DNA of 64,000 nucleotides, from assembly GCA_032358165.1 (NCBI GenBank), contig JAALGY010000031.1:434001-498000 (forward strand), read 5' to 3'. Source of the DNA: Diplosphaera chodatii (Eukaryota > Chlorophyta > Trebouxiophyceae > Prasiolales > Stichococcaceae). Of the stretch, positions 13,636 to 26,402 are shown in pieces; within the stretch, counting starts at the first letter, position 1, and each line of letters opens with the position of its first letter. A model generated the notes under the pieces. That model was not told where the DNA came from and searched no databases. It saw nothing but the letters and a program-made list of their open reading frames with translations. The position numbers and the translations under genes were made by a program.

Positions 13636-13987
13636 AGCGGGTCATAGACTCCCCGAATTGACGGCATGGGCTGCATCAGCTGTAACGAGCAGGACCACCA
13701 TGCATCAGCGGAAGCAGCGCGTCATTTGCATGGGTCAGGTATCTATTCAGGACCATCAGGTAGTAGCGAGTATGTGTGCTTTCACGAAAGCTGCTGAAGG
13801 TGATCGAGCAGTTCAGACAAACGAAGCTGCAATGCTATGCTGAGCCCTAGACATAATGATCGGTATGGTAGGCTACCTATGACAGTATTGCTTCTCCAGC
13901 ACGTTACTTTTGTGGTGTTCCAGTACTCAATTCGGTTTGGGCTTCAGATTGTCCTCCGCGGTGTCACGGCATCATGGCAAGCAGCGT
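13636..13987. other. Tail-to-tail intergenic stretch
   Basis: About 350 bp between the stop of the NTE-like gene on the plus strand and the stop of the FAS1 gene on the minus strand. It contains one TGTAA motif in plus orientation near the left end. I see no TGTAA for the minus-strand gene here. No coding potential is recognised. Confidence 0.5.
13681..13685 (+). terminator. Candidate polyadenylation signal TGTAA (NTE-like gene)
   Basis: TGTAA, the usual chlorophyte poly(A) signal, occurs 46 bp after the NTE-like stop codon. A pentamer match is weak evidence alone; position and orientation fit. Confidence 0.35.
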
Positions 13988-16900
13988 TCAGGGCTGCTGC
14001 AGCAGATGCGGCTCGCCGTCTGCTGGAGACTCGGCAGAACTGTCAGCCGCCTTCGGCAGCACATCCGCTCCCGCCGACACTGGCTGACCCCTGGCGCCTG
14101 ACACAGCCACCTGCAAATTCCACAAGCTGGGTTGTGTCCATGTCAGCTGGCAATGCATTGCAGACCACCAAGCAGGCACATCTGCAGTCCAGTATCATAG
14201 CGCACGGCTGGTGTTGGTGGTGGAGTGATCGCACGCGCGCCAGACACCGCCACCTACGAAGAGTGTTCACCGAGTACTTCGATGTCGTTCTATTGATGGC
14301 ACCGCAAATACTGTTCACACCGAAATGACATGTGCAAGCCACCATCCCAGACGTACCGCTGGGGAAGGAGACCCGCCGTTTGGCACCTGTAAAGCACAAA
14401 AACAGCCGCTTGAGTGCGAGATATGTTGACACGTTGGTGCATGCATCACCCAGCTTCGGCTGCACAATGAGGGCCCAAAGCAAATGCAGTATGGCTGGCA
14501 GTTGTGCTCCCACCGGCAGCAGCAGCCGGTCGACCACTTGGATGACGGCATTGCAGGCGATGAGGTCTGGCTGCGCCACGTTGGCCGGCGCCGAGCCCGC
14601 CAGCTGGCTGCTGAAGGTGACCTGCAGCGCATTGGGCCGTCCCGCTACACCAACAAAGCATGACCCGGGCCAGGAGGTCTTGTACCAAGCCACCATGTAG
14701 GCACATTGTTGACCTCAACAGGGTGACATCAAGCCTCACGGCTTGGCTGCTGCAACTCACTGCACGGTCGGGGTCTGCGGGCGGGGAGTCGGCGAAGACC
14801 GTGATGTTCTGGCCGGCCAGGGTCGGCAGCACGGCGCCGTTCTGCAGCTGGCCCAGCGTGAACGCCCCGCCCACCACGACCTCGTTGCTCAGGAGCTGCA
14901 GGCAACAGCTAGAAGGTGGCCTGCTGTGCACGTTACCGCTGTTGACGCTTGGATGCTGGGCAAGTGGCTTCACACGGAGGAGCAAGGTTGGAGAGGGCTG
15001 GAGAGCACTCCTGCAGGCGAGTCAGCTGGCGCAGCATGTGGTGCCCTTGCTGACAGCATGTATGTATGTACACTTGAGTGCCTGATAGCGCGCCTGCTTC
15101 AGCAGCGTCGGGTTGGACAGCAGCTGGTCGAGGGAGAGCCCCGCACCATCCAGGAACGCATTGAAGGCAGAGTTCAGCGGCGCCAGCAGCGTCACGGGCG
15201 CTTGTGGGTTGAGCAACACGCCCTGCATGAATGCAGCCTGCAGGTGGACATCCGCAATCACATCCAGCTGCACACTGGCAGTAAAAACACCCATAACTGA
15301 CTGCCTGCCACTGCTGCCAGTTGTGCTCACAGGCACGACACACTTGCAAGACACAATGGTTGTTTGTGGCAGGTGACCGCAATCTGTGCTGCTGCTTTGT
15401 GGCCGCGCAACACTGGGGATTCCCGCACAGAGGTCACGCTGGCAAGAACCCACCTGAGCAGCTCGGCGGAATGTGGACAAGTTGTCCTGCTGCGATGTGA
15501 CTGCATCCACAGTCTTGCATTGGCCTGCATGTCAGGATCTATGCTACATTGCACTGTAACAAATTCTATCACCATATACAAGAGGTGCAAACAAGACCAT
15601 CACTGTATGGCAGAGCTGAAGTGAGATGGGTGATAGCGTCCCACCTGCTGGCGTGAGAGCAGCCTGCGCAGACTGGACTGCAGGTGGCACGCCGAAGAGC
15701 GGCGCATTTGTGGGCTGCACAGTTGCAGGTGGCAGGCTTGGTGACGGCGGCGGCGATGGCGGTGGTGGAGCATACTGCGGCGGCGGCGGCGGCGGCGGCG
15801 ATGGAGGGGGCGGAGACGGCGGGGGCGGGGTTGGAGGCGGCGGAGACGGCGGGGGTGGCGAGGGGGGAGGAAAGTACGGCGGCGGCGGCGACAGAGGCGG
15901 CGGAGATGGTGGCGGCGGAGACGGCGGGGGTGGCGAGGGCGGCGGGAAGTACGGCGGGGGCGGCAGTGGTGGCGGCGGGGCTGGAGGGGGTGGAGCATAC
16001 TGCGGCGGTGGTGGCGGCGGAGGTGACAGAGGTGGCGGGGATGGCGGGGGCGTGGGCGGCGGGGGTGATGGAGGCGGCGGCGATGGCGGCGGCGGGGATG
16101 GCGGGGGCGGGGATGGTGGCGGCGAGGGAGGGGGTGGGGATGGTGGCGGCGGGGATGGCGGGGGCGGGGATGGTGGCGGCGAGGGAGGGGGTGGGGATGG
16201 TGGCGGGGGCTGAGGGCTTGGTGGCGGGCTGGGCGGGGGTGATGGCGGCACTGGCGGTGGTGCGGGCGGCGGCGAGGGCAGTGATGGGGGTGGCGATGGT
16301 GGCGGGGGAGGCGGAGACGGTGGTGGTGAAAGCGGGAGTGGCGGTGGGGAGGGCGGCTGTGGCGGAGGGGATGGAGGCGGAGAGGGCGGGGGAGGTGAAT
16401 AAGATGGTGGCGGGGACAGCGGTGGAGTGGGTGGCGGTGGCGATGGTGGTGGCGGGGGAGATGAAAACGACGGCGGCGGTGACAGCAGTGGACTGGGTGG
16501 CGGCGGTGATGGTGATAGCGGGGGAGGTGAGTACAGCGGTGGCGGGGCCAGCGGTGGGGAAGGTGGCGGCGGTGACGGCGATAACGGTCGGACAGGTGGG
16601 GGGAATTCGACCTGCGGTGGCTGCGGCGGCGGTCGTGAAGGAGCAGGGGGTGGCAAGGGCGGCGGGGGAGACAGAACGGGCGCCGGCGGCGGGGGGCTGT
16701 AGCTGGGCGGCGGGCTGAGGGGCGGCGGCGAGTACACGGGGGCTGGCGGCGCGGGTGGTGGGCTGTAGCTGGGGGGCGGCTGTCGTGGCACAGGGGGCGC
16801 CAATGGCGGGGGCGCCTCCCCTGGCGCGAGCGGGATGACAGTGATCAGCGGTGGCGGGATGGCGGCCCCCGCTGGTAGCGTGCCTGCTGTCTGCAGACCA

Positions 16901-19900
16901 CTCAAAGGAACCTTCCGTCGGCTTTATGCTGAGCAGCAAAAGATATCGAAGGGGCATGCCAACTCTACCTACTCAGCAAGAGCAGCAGCACACCTTGGGC
17001 CTTCAAGCTGCAAGCCATATACTGAACCATTCAGATCAGGGGGCCTGGTCAACAGGATTCAGGGGTGTAACCGCACCAGGGTGGGAAACAGAACAGTATC
17101 GGCGATGTTGATGCGGGAGTTGCAGGCGGGCACATCGCCAACGACGACCGTCGCCGGGGGCAGGTTGCCTTGTGCGCTGAAGCGCACAAAGTTGTTGATG
17201 ATATCCACCTGTGTCACGGCATCATGACTGCACTGAGCGTGCAGATACTCGGCCATCATCCGCACGGAGCCACATTTTAAACAGTGTCACCTACAGCAGT
17301 TGGTTCTTTCAGTAGTCGTGTGGGCCTTGATCCTTGCCGAAGCAGCTGATTCAAGCAGCACACCGTAATGTTTTGGTTGTCCAGGGTGGGAAGTTGTTGC
17401 CCATTGAACAGGGCGCCTGACGACACCCGCAACCCCGGCACAATGCTGTTTCGCACGATCTGCGGATCATCACAGCACGTCACCAATGTCATCAAAGCAT
17501 CGGACACAGCACATGTCCACACCTCTACAGTGCGATTGCATATGGGCAGAAAGCTCACACCAATGACCGACGTGACTACGGGTGTGACAGCATTCTATTG
17601 GTGAACTGTAATGGTATGTGTCGATGCAGCAGAGGCACTCTCGTAAGGCGTCGGACCTGTGTCACGAGGTTGGTGTTGGCTAGCAGCTCCGGGGTGGACA
17701 CCCCGATCTGCCGCTGCAGGTTATTGAAGGCGTCATCTGAAGGCGCAAAGAAGGTGTTCTGCGCCGTCGAGCTCTGCAGCAGGCTGCTGAGGCCGGCCGC
17801 CTGCGCACAGCAGAGAGAGGAGGTGCAGGGCTTGAGCACCTTTCCCGGGCCTGGCCATCCAGTAGAGCTGCACCGCTGGTCACCACTACATCAAGCACCA
17901 TGACGATGCTGCCGCAGCAGGTCGCCACAGGCATATTTCATACAGCAAATCGACTATGGCAGAATATGCATACGTATGGAGCCAGTGCACCAAGGTGCAG
18001 CTGGCCGCACACCTGGACAGCTTGGATGTAGGTGCCCAACACGCCAAAGGTCCGCGCTGCCTGGCTGAATGTCTGGCACCCTGTATGCGTAGCAGATGGA
18101 GTTGGAGAAGCAGTGGACAGCTTGTCGGCGGTGTAATGGTGCAGCACGTCAAAGCAGCGGCCTGCAATTATACCATGAATGAGCACAGTTCCTCACGCAG
18201 CCATGCCCACACCTGGAGGCGCCGGCGCAGCGGGTGTTGCTGGAGTGCTGCCGCTGCCTGGTGCGGTGGGTGCACTCATCGCCTGCGAGTCTGACACCAG
18301 CGGCGGCAGCTCCGCTGCTGGCGCCGGTTGCGGCTCGGCCGCCGGCTCCTTGCTGAACGGCCTCGCGGGCAGCTGCTCAGGAGCCTTCGCGGGCGCCCTG
18401 GTCATCGCAGCAGTTGGCGCTGGCGCTGGTGCCACTGCTGGGGCGACCCGCGGCGCCTCATTTTCTACTGGTGCAACTGCCCGCGCTCTGGTTGGCGGCT
18501 CGACGGGAGCCTTCAGTGGCGCCTTGGCAGGCGCCCTCACTGGCGCCTTTGTGACCGCCTTTGCAGGAACAGGTGCTGGCTGCGCATCCGGTTGGAAGCA
18601 CTCAGCCGGGTGCAAAGTGTTGCCAACAGAACACACACAACGGACATGACGCTGAGATGACAGCAACTGCAACCTAAGATTCACTGCAGGGTGCAGGCAG
18701 CAGGCGGTGCGCCAGAACCTGCCACCTGCTCTGGCAGCTGTATGTCCGCCGGCAGCAGGACGGTGCTCAGCGTGAACAGCCGCGACTTGCAGGCCGCGGT
18801 GCTTCTGCCGACAGGCGCCGGCGCATTGCTGCCCGGCGATGCGACGTTCAGCTTGTGTTGGACGACGATGCCCTGCAGCAAACATGTGGGACCTGCTGTA
18901 CATTCTAGACGCCCCAATCAGACCACTTGACAAGCTCAACGCTGCATGTGAAGGGCTTGTGCACTATGCGATAAGAGTGGGCAGTGGTCTGTAGCGCTGC
19001 AATTGTGCAATGGTGTGCTCCTGTGCAAGCAGCAGGCGCATGCATTTTGTTTGCAGCTGACCGTCAGTGGGGAGCCCGGCAGCAGCGTGTTCAGCTTCTG
19101 GTTGTTGGAGATCGAAAACTCCGTCAAGGCTTTGTCAGGGATGACGTGCTGCTGAATGATCTGCAAGTCGGCCGCGCAACAGAGGTCAGCCTGTGGGGCC
19201 CGAGCTCAGCAGACCCTTGACGCGGACGGTCAATGGCAGGCTTGAGGAAAGACACCGGTCCAACACAGCCTTGGCTGCAGCATACCTCTGTGATCCTGGC
19301 TGCGTCAGCCAGCAGAGCTGCCTGTGACACGTCAAGCCGCTTGCAAAGGCTGGTGAAGGCCTCATTCGTGGGCGCAAATACCGTGTTTGCTGCATACTTC
19401 GACTGCAGCGTCAGCGTCAGACCAGCTGCCTGCACGGGCAGCAAGACCGAGTCACCCTAAGTGTTGACATCTGTCAGCAGATCAGTTGATGTGGCGAACA
19501 ACCACATGCAGCAAGGCTGTTGCTGGCGAGCAGCACCTCTGTTGCTGCCAGGAAGGTTGTCAGGCCCTGCTGCCGCGCAACCGTGTCCAGAGCGGGACAA
19601 GAAGCTGCGGTGCACAGGGAACTCTCAGCCTTGTCATACTTTGCGCTGCTCAGAGCCATGTGGTGGCAAATATGCTGCACATGGATGCCACAGTTTTCGG
19701 GTAGAGATAGCACGTCAATCAAGCATGGACCTGGTTGGACTGGGTTCTCAGCCGCGGCGGCAAACTGAGCGAGTCGTCTACTGGCGGCCGCACGGGGATG
19801 CGCACTTGCGCCAATACGACCCGGCTGTGCTGCTGCATGCTGTACAGTGCCTGCAAGTTGATCGAGTCAAGGAGTAAGTAGACGGTTCACAGCTTCTGAT

Positions 19901-20141
19901 GGGCATACACACAGACGAGCGAGGGATCGGACAAGCTGCAGGACCAAGGTCTCCAGGGTCTGGCAGGATTTGAGGACGGACGCTGAAGCATGTGCCTGTA
20001 CAGCATCAGGAGGAAACATGAACTATGGAATCCAGGCTTGCCTGCACAGATGAGAAGCAGCAGCGTAATGCCAATGTGGTGGCTGCAGAACCTGGCCAAC
20101 TGGCGTGCCCTCGTACCGCCGGCGGGAGCATCGGCGGCCAT
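13988..20141 (-). CDS. Secreted three-domain fasciclin (FAS1) protein with Pro-rich spacers
   Basis: Predicted extracellular or wall adhesion-type protein. The minus-strand ATG at 20141 opens a basic N-terminus followed by a hydrophobic run (GITLLLLICAG), a plausible signal peptide. FAS1-A covers about 18690-19640 (NTVFAPTNEAFTSL; NTLLPGSPLTV). An Ala/Pro/Lys-rich spacer covers about 18190-18600. FAS1-B covers about 17060-18165 (NTFFAPSDDAFNNLQ; LPTLDNQNITV; INIADTVLFP). A long (S)PPP spacer covers about 15640-16850. FAS1-C covers about 14500-15525 (VTLLAPLNSAFNAFL; VLPTLAGQNITVF; IACNAVIQVVDRLLLPV). The last exon encodes an acidic Ala/Ser-rich end closing in PHLLQQP, with the stop at 13988-13990. 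Each FAS1 domain is split over three or four exons. The split into one gene rests on shared strand and continuity; two adjacent genes cannot be excluded. No GPI signal is evident. Confidence 0.75.
15640..16850 (-). repeat. (S)PPP hydroxyproline-type spacer inside the FAS1 gene
   Basis: About 1.2 kb of minus-strand coding sequence is almost entirely SPPP, SPPPP, TPPP and YSPPP units, with a duplicated block containing PPYFPPPSPPPPSPPPP and ending in PPPQYAPPPP. This is the composition of chlorophyte wall glycoproteins and extensins, where Pro is hydroxylated and glycosylated. On the plus strand the same DNA gives long Gly- or Ala-rich open frames, which are shadows. The low-complexity DNA should be prone to length variation and to assembly error. 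Confidence 0.85.
18190..18600 (-). repeat. Ala/Pro/Lys-rich spacer between FAS1-A and FAS1-B
   Basis: Minus-strand coding sequence made of AP, KAP and APAP dipeptide-like units (APVPAKAVTKAPVRAPAKAP, then AVAPAPAPTAAMTRAPAKAP). Non-contiguous Ala-Pro is the composition typical of arabinogalactan-type O-glycosylation, in contrast to the contiguous-Pro spacer lower in the same gene. Confidence 0.75.
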
Positions 20142-21166
20142 GGCAGCCTTGCTGCTGGTGGGACGGTGAACTTTGGCCCCCTGCTCTGCTTACATGGGCA
20201 GTTTTGCCTGGGCAGGCAAGTACAGCGCCACAAGCTCAGGTTCGCTGACGAAATAGTGCAAGTTTACCAAGCTCTAGCCGCGTCCACACGGTCACATCTG
20301 CCCTGTGGCAGAGCTGCTCTGCTGGCTGCGGACCCACCGCCGGCCCTTTTCTTGGCGGTGCTGGCCAAGCGTTCTGGTGTCGCGATTCCTGCACGTTGAG
20401 CCGGCTGCTACACTGGCGTGTCAGCCAACTAGCCAACTGACTGGTGCCAGACTTCGCGGTCACTTCAGCACTGGCTAGCACCGTCCGAGAAGTGTGCCGA
20501 CACAGCATGTACGTGCCCTGGGCGCAGGACGGGTCGCGCGTGAAGACTCGGGAGTCTCGTCCGGCTCTCAGCGTTGACATCACTGTAACTATATCATGAG
20601 ATGCATCTAGTGACACGTCCGCAGTGCGTTTGGTGCTGCGCACCAGCATTGTTGCATACCAGATGTCGCCATCGCGACGGCAACAGAATCCAAAAAGGAT
20701 CGCCGACTGCGGGCGACACATCACCACACCTTTCTTCACCGCTTTCTCACATATCAGGCGTCGCAAGAGGGTTGTCTGGGCGGCGCAATGCATGGGCACC
20801 CAGTGCAGGGTTTGGCACTTGGTCGTTTTCAGGTGAAATCAGCCCCAGATGTGTTCACACATGCCACTTCGCGGAGTACCGTCAGGCGTTGCTCTGACAG
20901 CTTAAGTTTGCACAGTCAGGCCACTGAATTAGCTGCAGACTACCAGCACTGCAGTCAGCTGGCTTGTAGTGAGGCCAACAAGGGGTTCCGGAGTTGCATC
21001 TGCGCAATCGCTCAACGCCAGACTGCGTCTCGCAAGCGACAACAAGGCCAGGCAGTGCTCGCTTGCCACACCATACATGCCTGCAGGGCTTTGCGGTGCG
21101 CAGTGAGCGGTCTTAGGCGGACTTCGCAAAGGCCCAGGCGGCTGCTGCTGCCCTTGGGTTGCGGCC
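20142..21166. other. Head-to-head intergenic region (candidate bidirectional promoter)
   Basis: About 1.0 kb separates the minus-strand FAS1 start (20141) from the plus-strand SDA1 start (21167). It should carry both promoters and 5' leaders. An uninterrupted 187-codon minus-strand frame spans 20236-20799, but it has no recognised domain and unusual composition (Arg, Ser, Thr, Cys), so I do not call it a gene. No TATA-like element stands out. Confidence 0.45.
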
Positions 21167-24100
21167 ATGGACCTGCTCACGCTGCAGGTGCATTGACAAG
21201 CTGAAGATCATGGTCGACTGTGCGTCTTCGGGTGGCCTTCAGCCCTTTGCGACGCTGAGAGATATGGCAGCGAGTGCCCATCCTGCATTTGATTGCGTGG
21301 GTGCATCGTGCAGGGCTGCATCAAGCGGGACCCTGATGGCTACCTGGACGAGTTCAGACAGCAGGTGGGTCTAGTCAGTGGAGCGCCCGGCCTAAGGTGC
21401 TGCGCAGCACATTATGCACATGCACTCGGCCGGCGGCGCACATGCGGCACCCTGAAAATCAAGGCGCTGCAGCTTGCTGACAATCTCGCTCTGGGCTGCA
21501 GTACCGACACTACAAGGCGTGCCTGGAGATCTTCCGGCTGCAGCCCAGCAAGGAGTCGCAGGAGTTCTCCAGCCTCGTGGGCTTCGTGTCGCAGGTCGGC
21601 AGAGCCGCGCATCTCAGACGCATCACTCCGCGGTCTATATGCTGCACTGCTAGTCCACTCACCTCAGCCGGTGCACAGCAAGCGTCAGTAGGACCAGCCG
21701 AGATACGCTTCAGCTGGCGCTGTCGCCTCACAGGTGGCGCCCTGCTACCCGAGGGAGGTGCAGGGCTTTGCTGGGGAGATCAGCGGCCTGCTCGAGGACC
21801 AGGCAACGGCGCTGGACTCGTCGACACGGCTGGCGCTGGTGCGTCTGCGGTCAACTTTGTCCGGGGTGTTTCAGGCGCCATTGCGTCTGCTGCGCTAGCA
21901 CAGCATGTCCACGTCGGGGTTTGGATCGTGTACGCGTGTTGGCCGTGCAGGTGCGCGCGCTGATCCTGATGCGCAACCGGGGCGTGCTGTCGGCGCTGGA
22001 CATCCTGCCGACGCTGTTCCGCCTGTTCCGCTGCCAGGACAAGGCGCTGCGCCAGCTGCTGTTCCGCCACATCATCGCCGGTGCGCCGGCCCTGCAGCAA
22101 GGCCCTCCAATCATGCATGCGCTGCTTCAGCATTGCAATCATGATCCACGCTGCATGTGCGCGTATTAGCAGGTTGTCCGCCTGACAGCTCTCCGTGCGG
22201 TAGGTGCCAAGTGCTTGTGCTGTGTGCGCAGACATCAAGAGCGCCAACCGGAAGCACCGCGACAACAAGCTCAACCGCGGGGTGCAGGTGCGGCCTCTAG
22301 CTGGCGCTTCCTGCAGCTCACCCCTGGCCACTGGATACTGCGCAGGGCCGCAGAGAGAGTGCAGGAGCCTGATCACTGGAGTTTCCCCTCTATGCAGGCC
22401 TTTCTGTATGGGCTGCTGCAGCAGGAGGAGGAGGCAGCGGCGCTGCGTGCGCTGGCGGTGCTCACAGAGCTGCACCGCCGCAACGTGTGGCGCGACGCCC
22501 GCACCGTCAACGTCATAGGTGAGGCGTCCGTGAGCTACAGTTATGCAGGTCAGAACGACAGAAGTGTCATGCAGACAGGACGACTGCCTGCTGCAGACAT
22601 ATGGACTGCTTGCAGAGAAGCGCATCCCTTCAGCATGACCCAGGAACCACTGGCTCCCACGGCCTGGCTCCAGTGGCATTGACACACGTTGCATGTGCTG
22701 CCCTGCAGCGAGCGCGACGCAGCACCCCAGCAGCCGGGTGATGCTGGCGGCGCTGAAGTTCTTCCTGGGGCAGGACGAGGCGGAGGACGCGGGGTCGGAC
22801 GACGACGAGGATGGCGGCAGCAGGAAGCAGGAGTCTGGGCTGGCGCCCTCGCCCGCCGCGCCCTCTGCCAAGGAGGTGTACGCCGCCAAGGCCAAGGTGG
22901 GTGCATGTCAACCGTTTGCGTGCGGTGGTACCATCGCACAGAAACATGGCTTGGCTCACATCGCTTTTGACATGGCATCTGCAGTGGATGTGCGCAAACA
23001 CAATCTGTTACAGATGATGGACCACGGACGCCGCCTTTATCACATAGGGAGCTGACCGCCGACTCACGCGCGCAGGGCACCAACTCCAGCAAGAAGAAGA
23101 AGGGCCACAAGCTGAAGCGCGCGATGCAGGCGGTGAAGAAGGCCGAGCGGCGGCAGGCGGGCTCCGTCTCCGAGTCCTTCGCCGCCATGCAGCTGCTGCA
23201 CGACCCGCAGGTGCCGTTCTGGGCGTTTGCGTTTACCGACGAGGGTCTGGCGGCTGTGTCCCTGCTGCTTCGTCCACATGCGGAGGGGAACTTGGCATGT
23301 GGACCTCACATGCGGCTGCAAGGATCGACCACTGACTGTTTCCCCTGGCTTACATTCACTCCTGCTGTGGGTGCAGACGTTTGCGGAGCGGCTGTTCGGG
23401 CGGCTGCAGAAGGCGAACGAGCGGCTGGAGACGCGGCTGGCGATGATGGCCGTCACCTCCCGCGCCGTCGGCGTGCACAAGCTGCTGCTGCTCAACTTCT
23501 ACCCCTTCCTCCAGAAGTACATCCAGCCCCACCAGCGGGACGTGACCAACATCCTGGCCATCCTCATCCAGGTCGGTATGAACCGCGCATGTGCCCTTGA
23601 GGCGCTGCCTGTTGTGGCTGGAACTTGCTGTGGCTGCCGGCAGAGTGCTGCATCGCTCACAGCATCCTAAGGTCAGCCGCTGCCCAGCGCGCAGCCATAC
23701 AATCTTGCTACGCATCCTCACGCATGCAGGCGGTGCACGAGCTGGTGCCGCCGGACGTGCTGGCGCCGGTGCTGAAGCAGCTGGCGGACCAGTTCATCAA
23801 CGACCGCACGCGGCCCGAGGTCATGGTCGTCGGCATGCGCGCCGTGCGGGAGCTGGCCCAGCGCGCCCCGCTGCTCATGACGCCCGACCTGCTGCAGGTG
23901 CCCGGCCTCGACCTTGACGCCGCCGGCGTGCAGCTGGCTTTTTGCCTCCGGACCATGGTGTTCACAGTGCCCACCCTGCTGCAGGCAGTTGCTTGTCTGT
24001 AAGTGGATTCAGCCCGCAAGGTGCTGTACGTGTGTATGGTGCAGCACGCGGATAAAGTCACACGCCAGCAAGCTGTTGCAATGCCATCATACTGCAGGAC

Positions 24101-26402
24101 CTGGCAGAATACCGCAAGTACAAGCACAAGGAGGTTTCCTCTGCCGCTCGCGCGCTGGTGTCGCTGTTCCGTCAGGTGTGTGGGCTGACTCCGGCCACGA
24201 TCATGTTGCAAGGCTGTTGCGTGCGCCCGGATGTGCGGCCAGTCTGCCTAGTAGCAGGAAGGAGCAGCTGTGAAGCCCGCGGGCACATGAGGGTGAGCGT
24301 AACCTGAGGCCGGGTGGCCTGCGCAGATCAACCCGTCGCTGCTGGCCAAGAAGGACCGCGGCCGCAATGCCGACCTGGACAAGGCGCCCCTGGAGTACGG
24401 CGCCTCCGCCATCCCACAACGCATCGAGGTGCACAGCCACACAGTGTCAGGCGTCATTCTGCACCATGGGCAGCTGACGCCCCAAGGCTCAAGCACACTT
24501 CACCTGTCGGAAGGCAAGTCCGAGGGCAATGCCGGAAGCCTGCTGTCCGCCCTGATGCATGTACCTGTTTGCTGCAGGGTGCGGAGCTGCTGCAGGCGGC
24601 TGAGCTGGCGGGCAGCGGCGACAGCGATGCCAGCAGCGACAGCGAGCTGGAGCTGGGCTCGGATGCGGAGGAAGCTGAGGAAGTAGACGCAGACTCGGAT
24701 GCAGAAGCGGCAGCTGCTGACGACCTTGCCGCTGAGGCAGATGCAGCGGGTGGATCTGACCAGGAGGGCGCGTCAGGCTGGCAGTCAGCGTCAGACGAGG
24801 AGGCGGCAGCAGAGGCAGCAGGTGGCAGCCAGGATGAGGCTGGCAGCGATGCCGAGGCCGGCAGCTCGGAGGCCAGCGGCTCGGTGCTGGAGCTGGGCAG
24901 CGATGAGGCAGACACTGGTGGGGAGACAGACGGCGATGCGGGCTGTGAAGAGGACGACCCCGAGGACAGCGGGGAAGCAGGTCAGCATGCAGAGGACTCA
25001 GACGGTGAAGCTCCCGGCACAGCTGCAGCCGGAAAGGGGCGCGGCGCCAAGCGGCGCGCTCCCAGCGGCCTGCCAGACAGGTGCGCTGCTGCTGCACTGC
25101 TCAGCCGGCTGTACCTGTGGGCATGCATCTGTCGTACATATCTGCTGTGTCTTGCAAGTGCTCGGACGTGTCGAGTGATTCAGACATGAGGGGCAAGAGA
25201 GACGTCCTCTGCAAAAGCAACACACCCAGCAGACCCGCATTCTCATGCAACGCTGCAGTCTCAAGACGCTGAAGAAGCAGCTGACAGAGGCAAAGGCGTC
25301 GGCCGCTGCGAAGCTGGGCGCCTCAGACCCGGGGGAGCAGCCCCTGGAGTGGGGCCGCATCTTGACCGAGGAGGATTTCGAGCGCATCAGGTACCTGCTC
25401 CTGTGCATGCAGGATGGGATGCTGATGCCGCGGCTACTGCTGCTGCTGCTGCTGTAGTATGATGATGCATGTGCAAAAGTTTGGCCCCGGGCATGTGTTC
25501 AGGGAGCTGCGCCACAAGAAGCTGGTGGACGACACGCTCGCGCGGCACGGGCTGAAGCGCAAGGCGCTCAACGCGCACCGGATGGAGCGGCTGCGGGAAG
25601 CGGCGGAAGGCGAGGCCGAGGAGCTGCTGGATGCGCAGGTGCGCCTGAGTGTCATACGGCCTGTTGCCACCCTGTTGGGAAGCGTTGTTGGTACAGCAAA
25701 CACGTGTTGTCTGCGGCAAGGGAAAGCAGCGCGAAGGCCTTGACAGTGCTCAACGCTCATGATGGGTGATGTGACCATATCATCAGGCCCATTGAGCGCA
25801 TGGCAGCGTATTGGAACCCTTGCAGCTGATGTATGCAAATACTCGCCCTGCAGGACGTCGCCAAGTCCATCTCGGAGCAGCGGGTGCGCAGCGACGAGCT
25901 TGCGTCCAAGCACAAGGGGCGCAAGAACAAGGAGGAGCGCATGGCCTCCGTGCTCGCGGGTGGGCAAACCTCCGCTCAGACCGACACGATCCAGACACTA
26001 CCAGTCCTGCTGACTTGTACAAACACATGCAGCTGCTGCACCACTGTTCCTCGCATCTACCGCTTGCTGCATCTCATCTGATGGTGATTGTGGCTGCCTC
26101 GTGCCTCCGCTGGCAACCCTTATTGTTGCTGAACGATGGTTTTGAGACGGTTGGTTCCACGACCTGCAGGCCGGGAGGGACGGGAGTTCGGCGCCGCAGC
26201 TGGTCGAAAGAAGAACAAGACGGGCGGCCTGAGCAACCGGCAGCAGCAGAAGGTCAAGCACATGCCGGCGGCGGCGCGTGCAGTGCAGCTCAAGCGCCGG
26301 GCTGGTGGCAAGCCCCGCGGCAAGGCTGCCAAGAAGGCGCAGCGCGGGCACACAGGCGCGAGCAATTTCGGGCGTGCGAAGGGCGGGCGCAAGAAGAAGT
26401 GA
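21167..26402 (+). CDS. SDA1: SDA1 homologue, 60S ribosomal subunit biogenesis and export factor
   Basis: Nucleolar/nuclear protein needed for maturation and export of pre-60S particles. The ATG at 21167 gives MDLLTLQ, spliced in phase to GCIKRDPDGYLDEFRQQ and then YRHYKACLEIFRLQPSKES, hallmark SDA1 sequence. Exons, all in consistent phase: 21167-21187, 21314-21364, 21502-21594, 21734-21838, 21951-22080, 22232-22287, 22398-22518, 22709-22896, 23076-23210, 23377-23571, 23730-23897, 24098-24175, 24327-24428, 24578-25080, 25259-25390, 25503-25638, 25854-25959, 26170-26402, giving 850 residues. Other conserved stretches are NILAILIQAVHELVPPD and EYRKYKHKEVSSAARALVSL. Residues about 481-649 are a highly acidic Asp/Glu/Ser/Ala/Gly insert. 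The C-terminus is Lys/Arg-rich (KHKGRKNKEER, GRAKGGRKKK), as expected for a nuclear protein. It is longer than typical family members mainly because of the acidic exon. Confidence 0.95.

Noticed and set aside
15626..16718. Long plus-strand Gly-rich and Ala/Val-rich open frames (up to 344 codons).
   Set aside because: They are the antisense shadows of the SPPP-coding DNA of the FAS1 gene; stops are rare there simply because of composition.
20236..20799. 187-codon minus-strand frame as a gene.
   Set aside because: No recognised domain, no intron although every neighbouring gene has many, and an odd composition; it sits in a promoter region.
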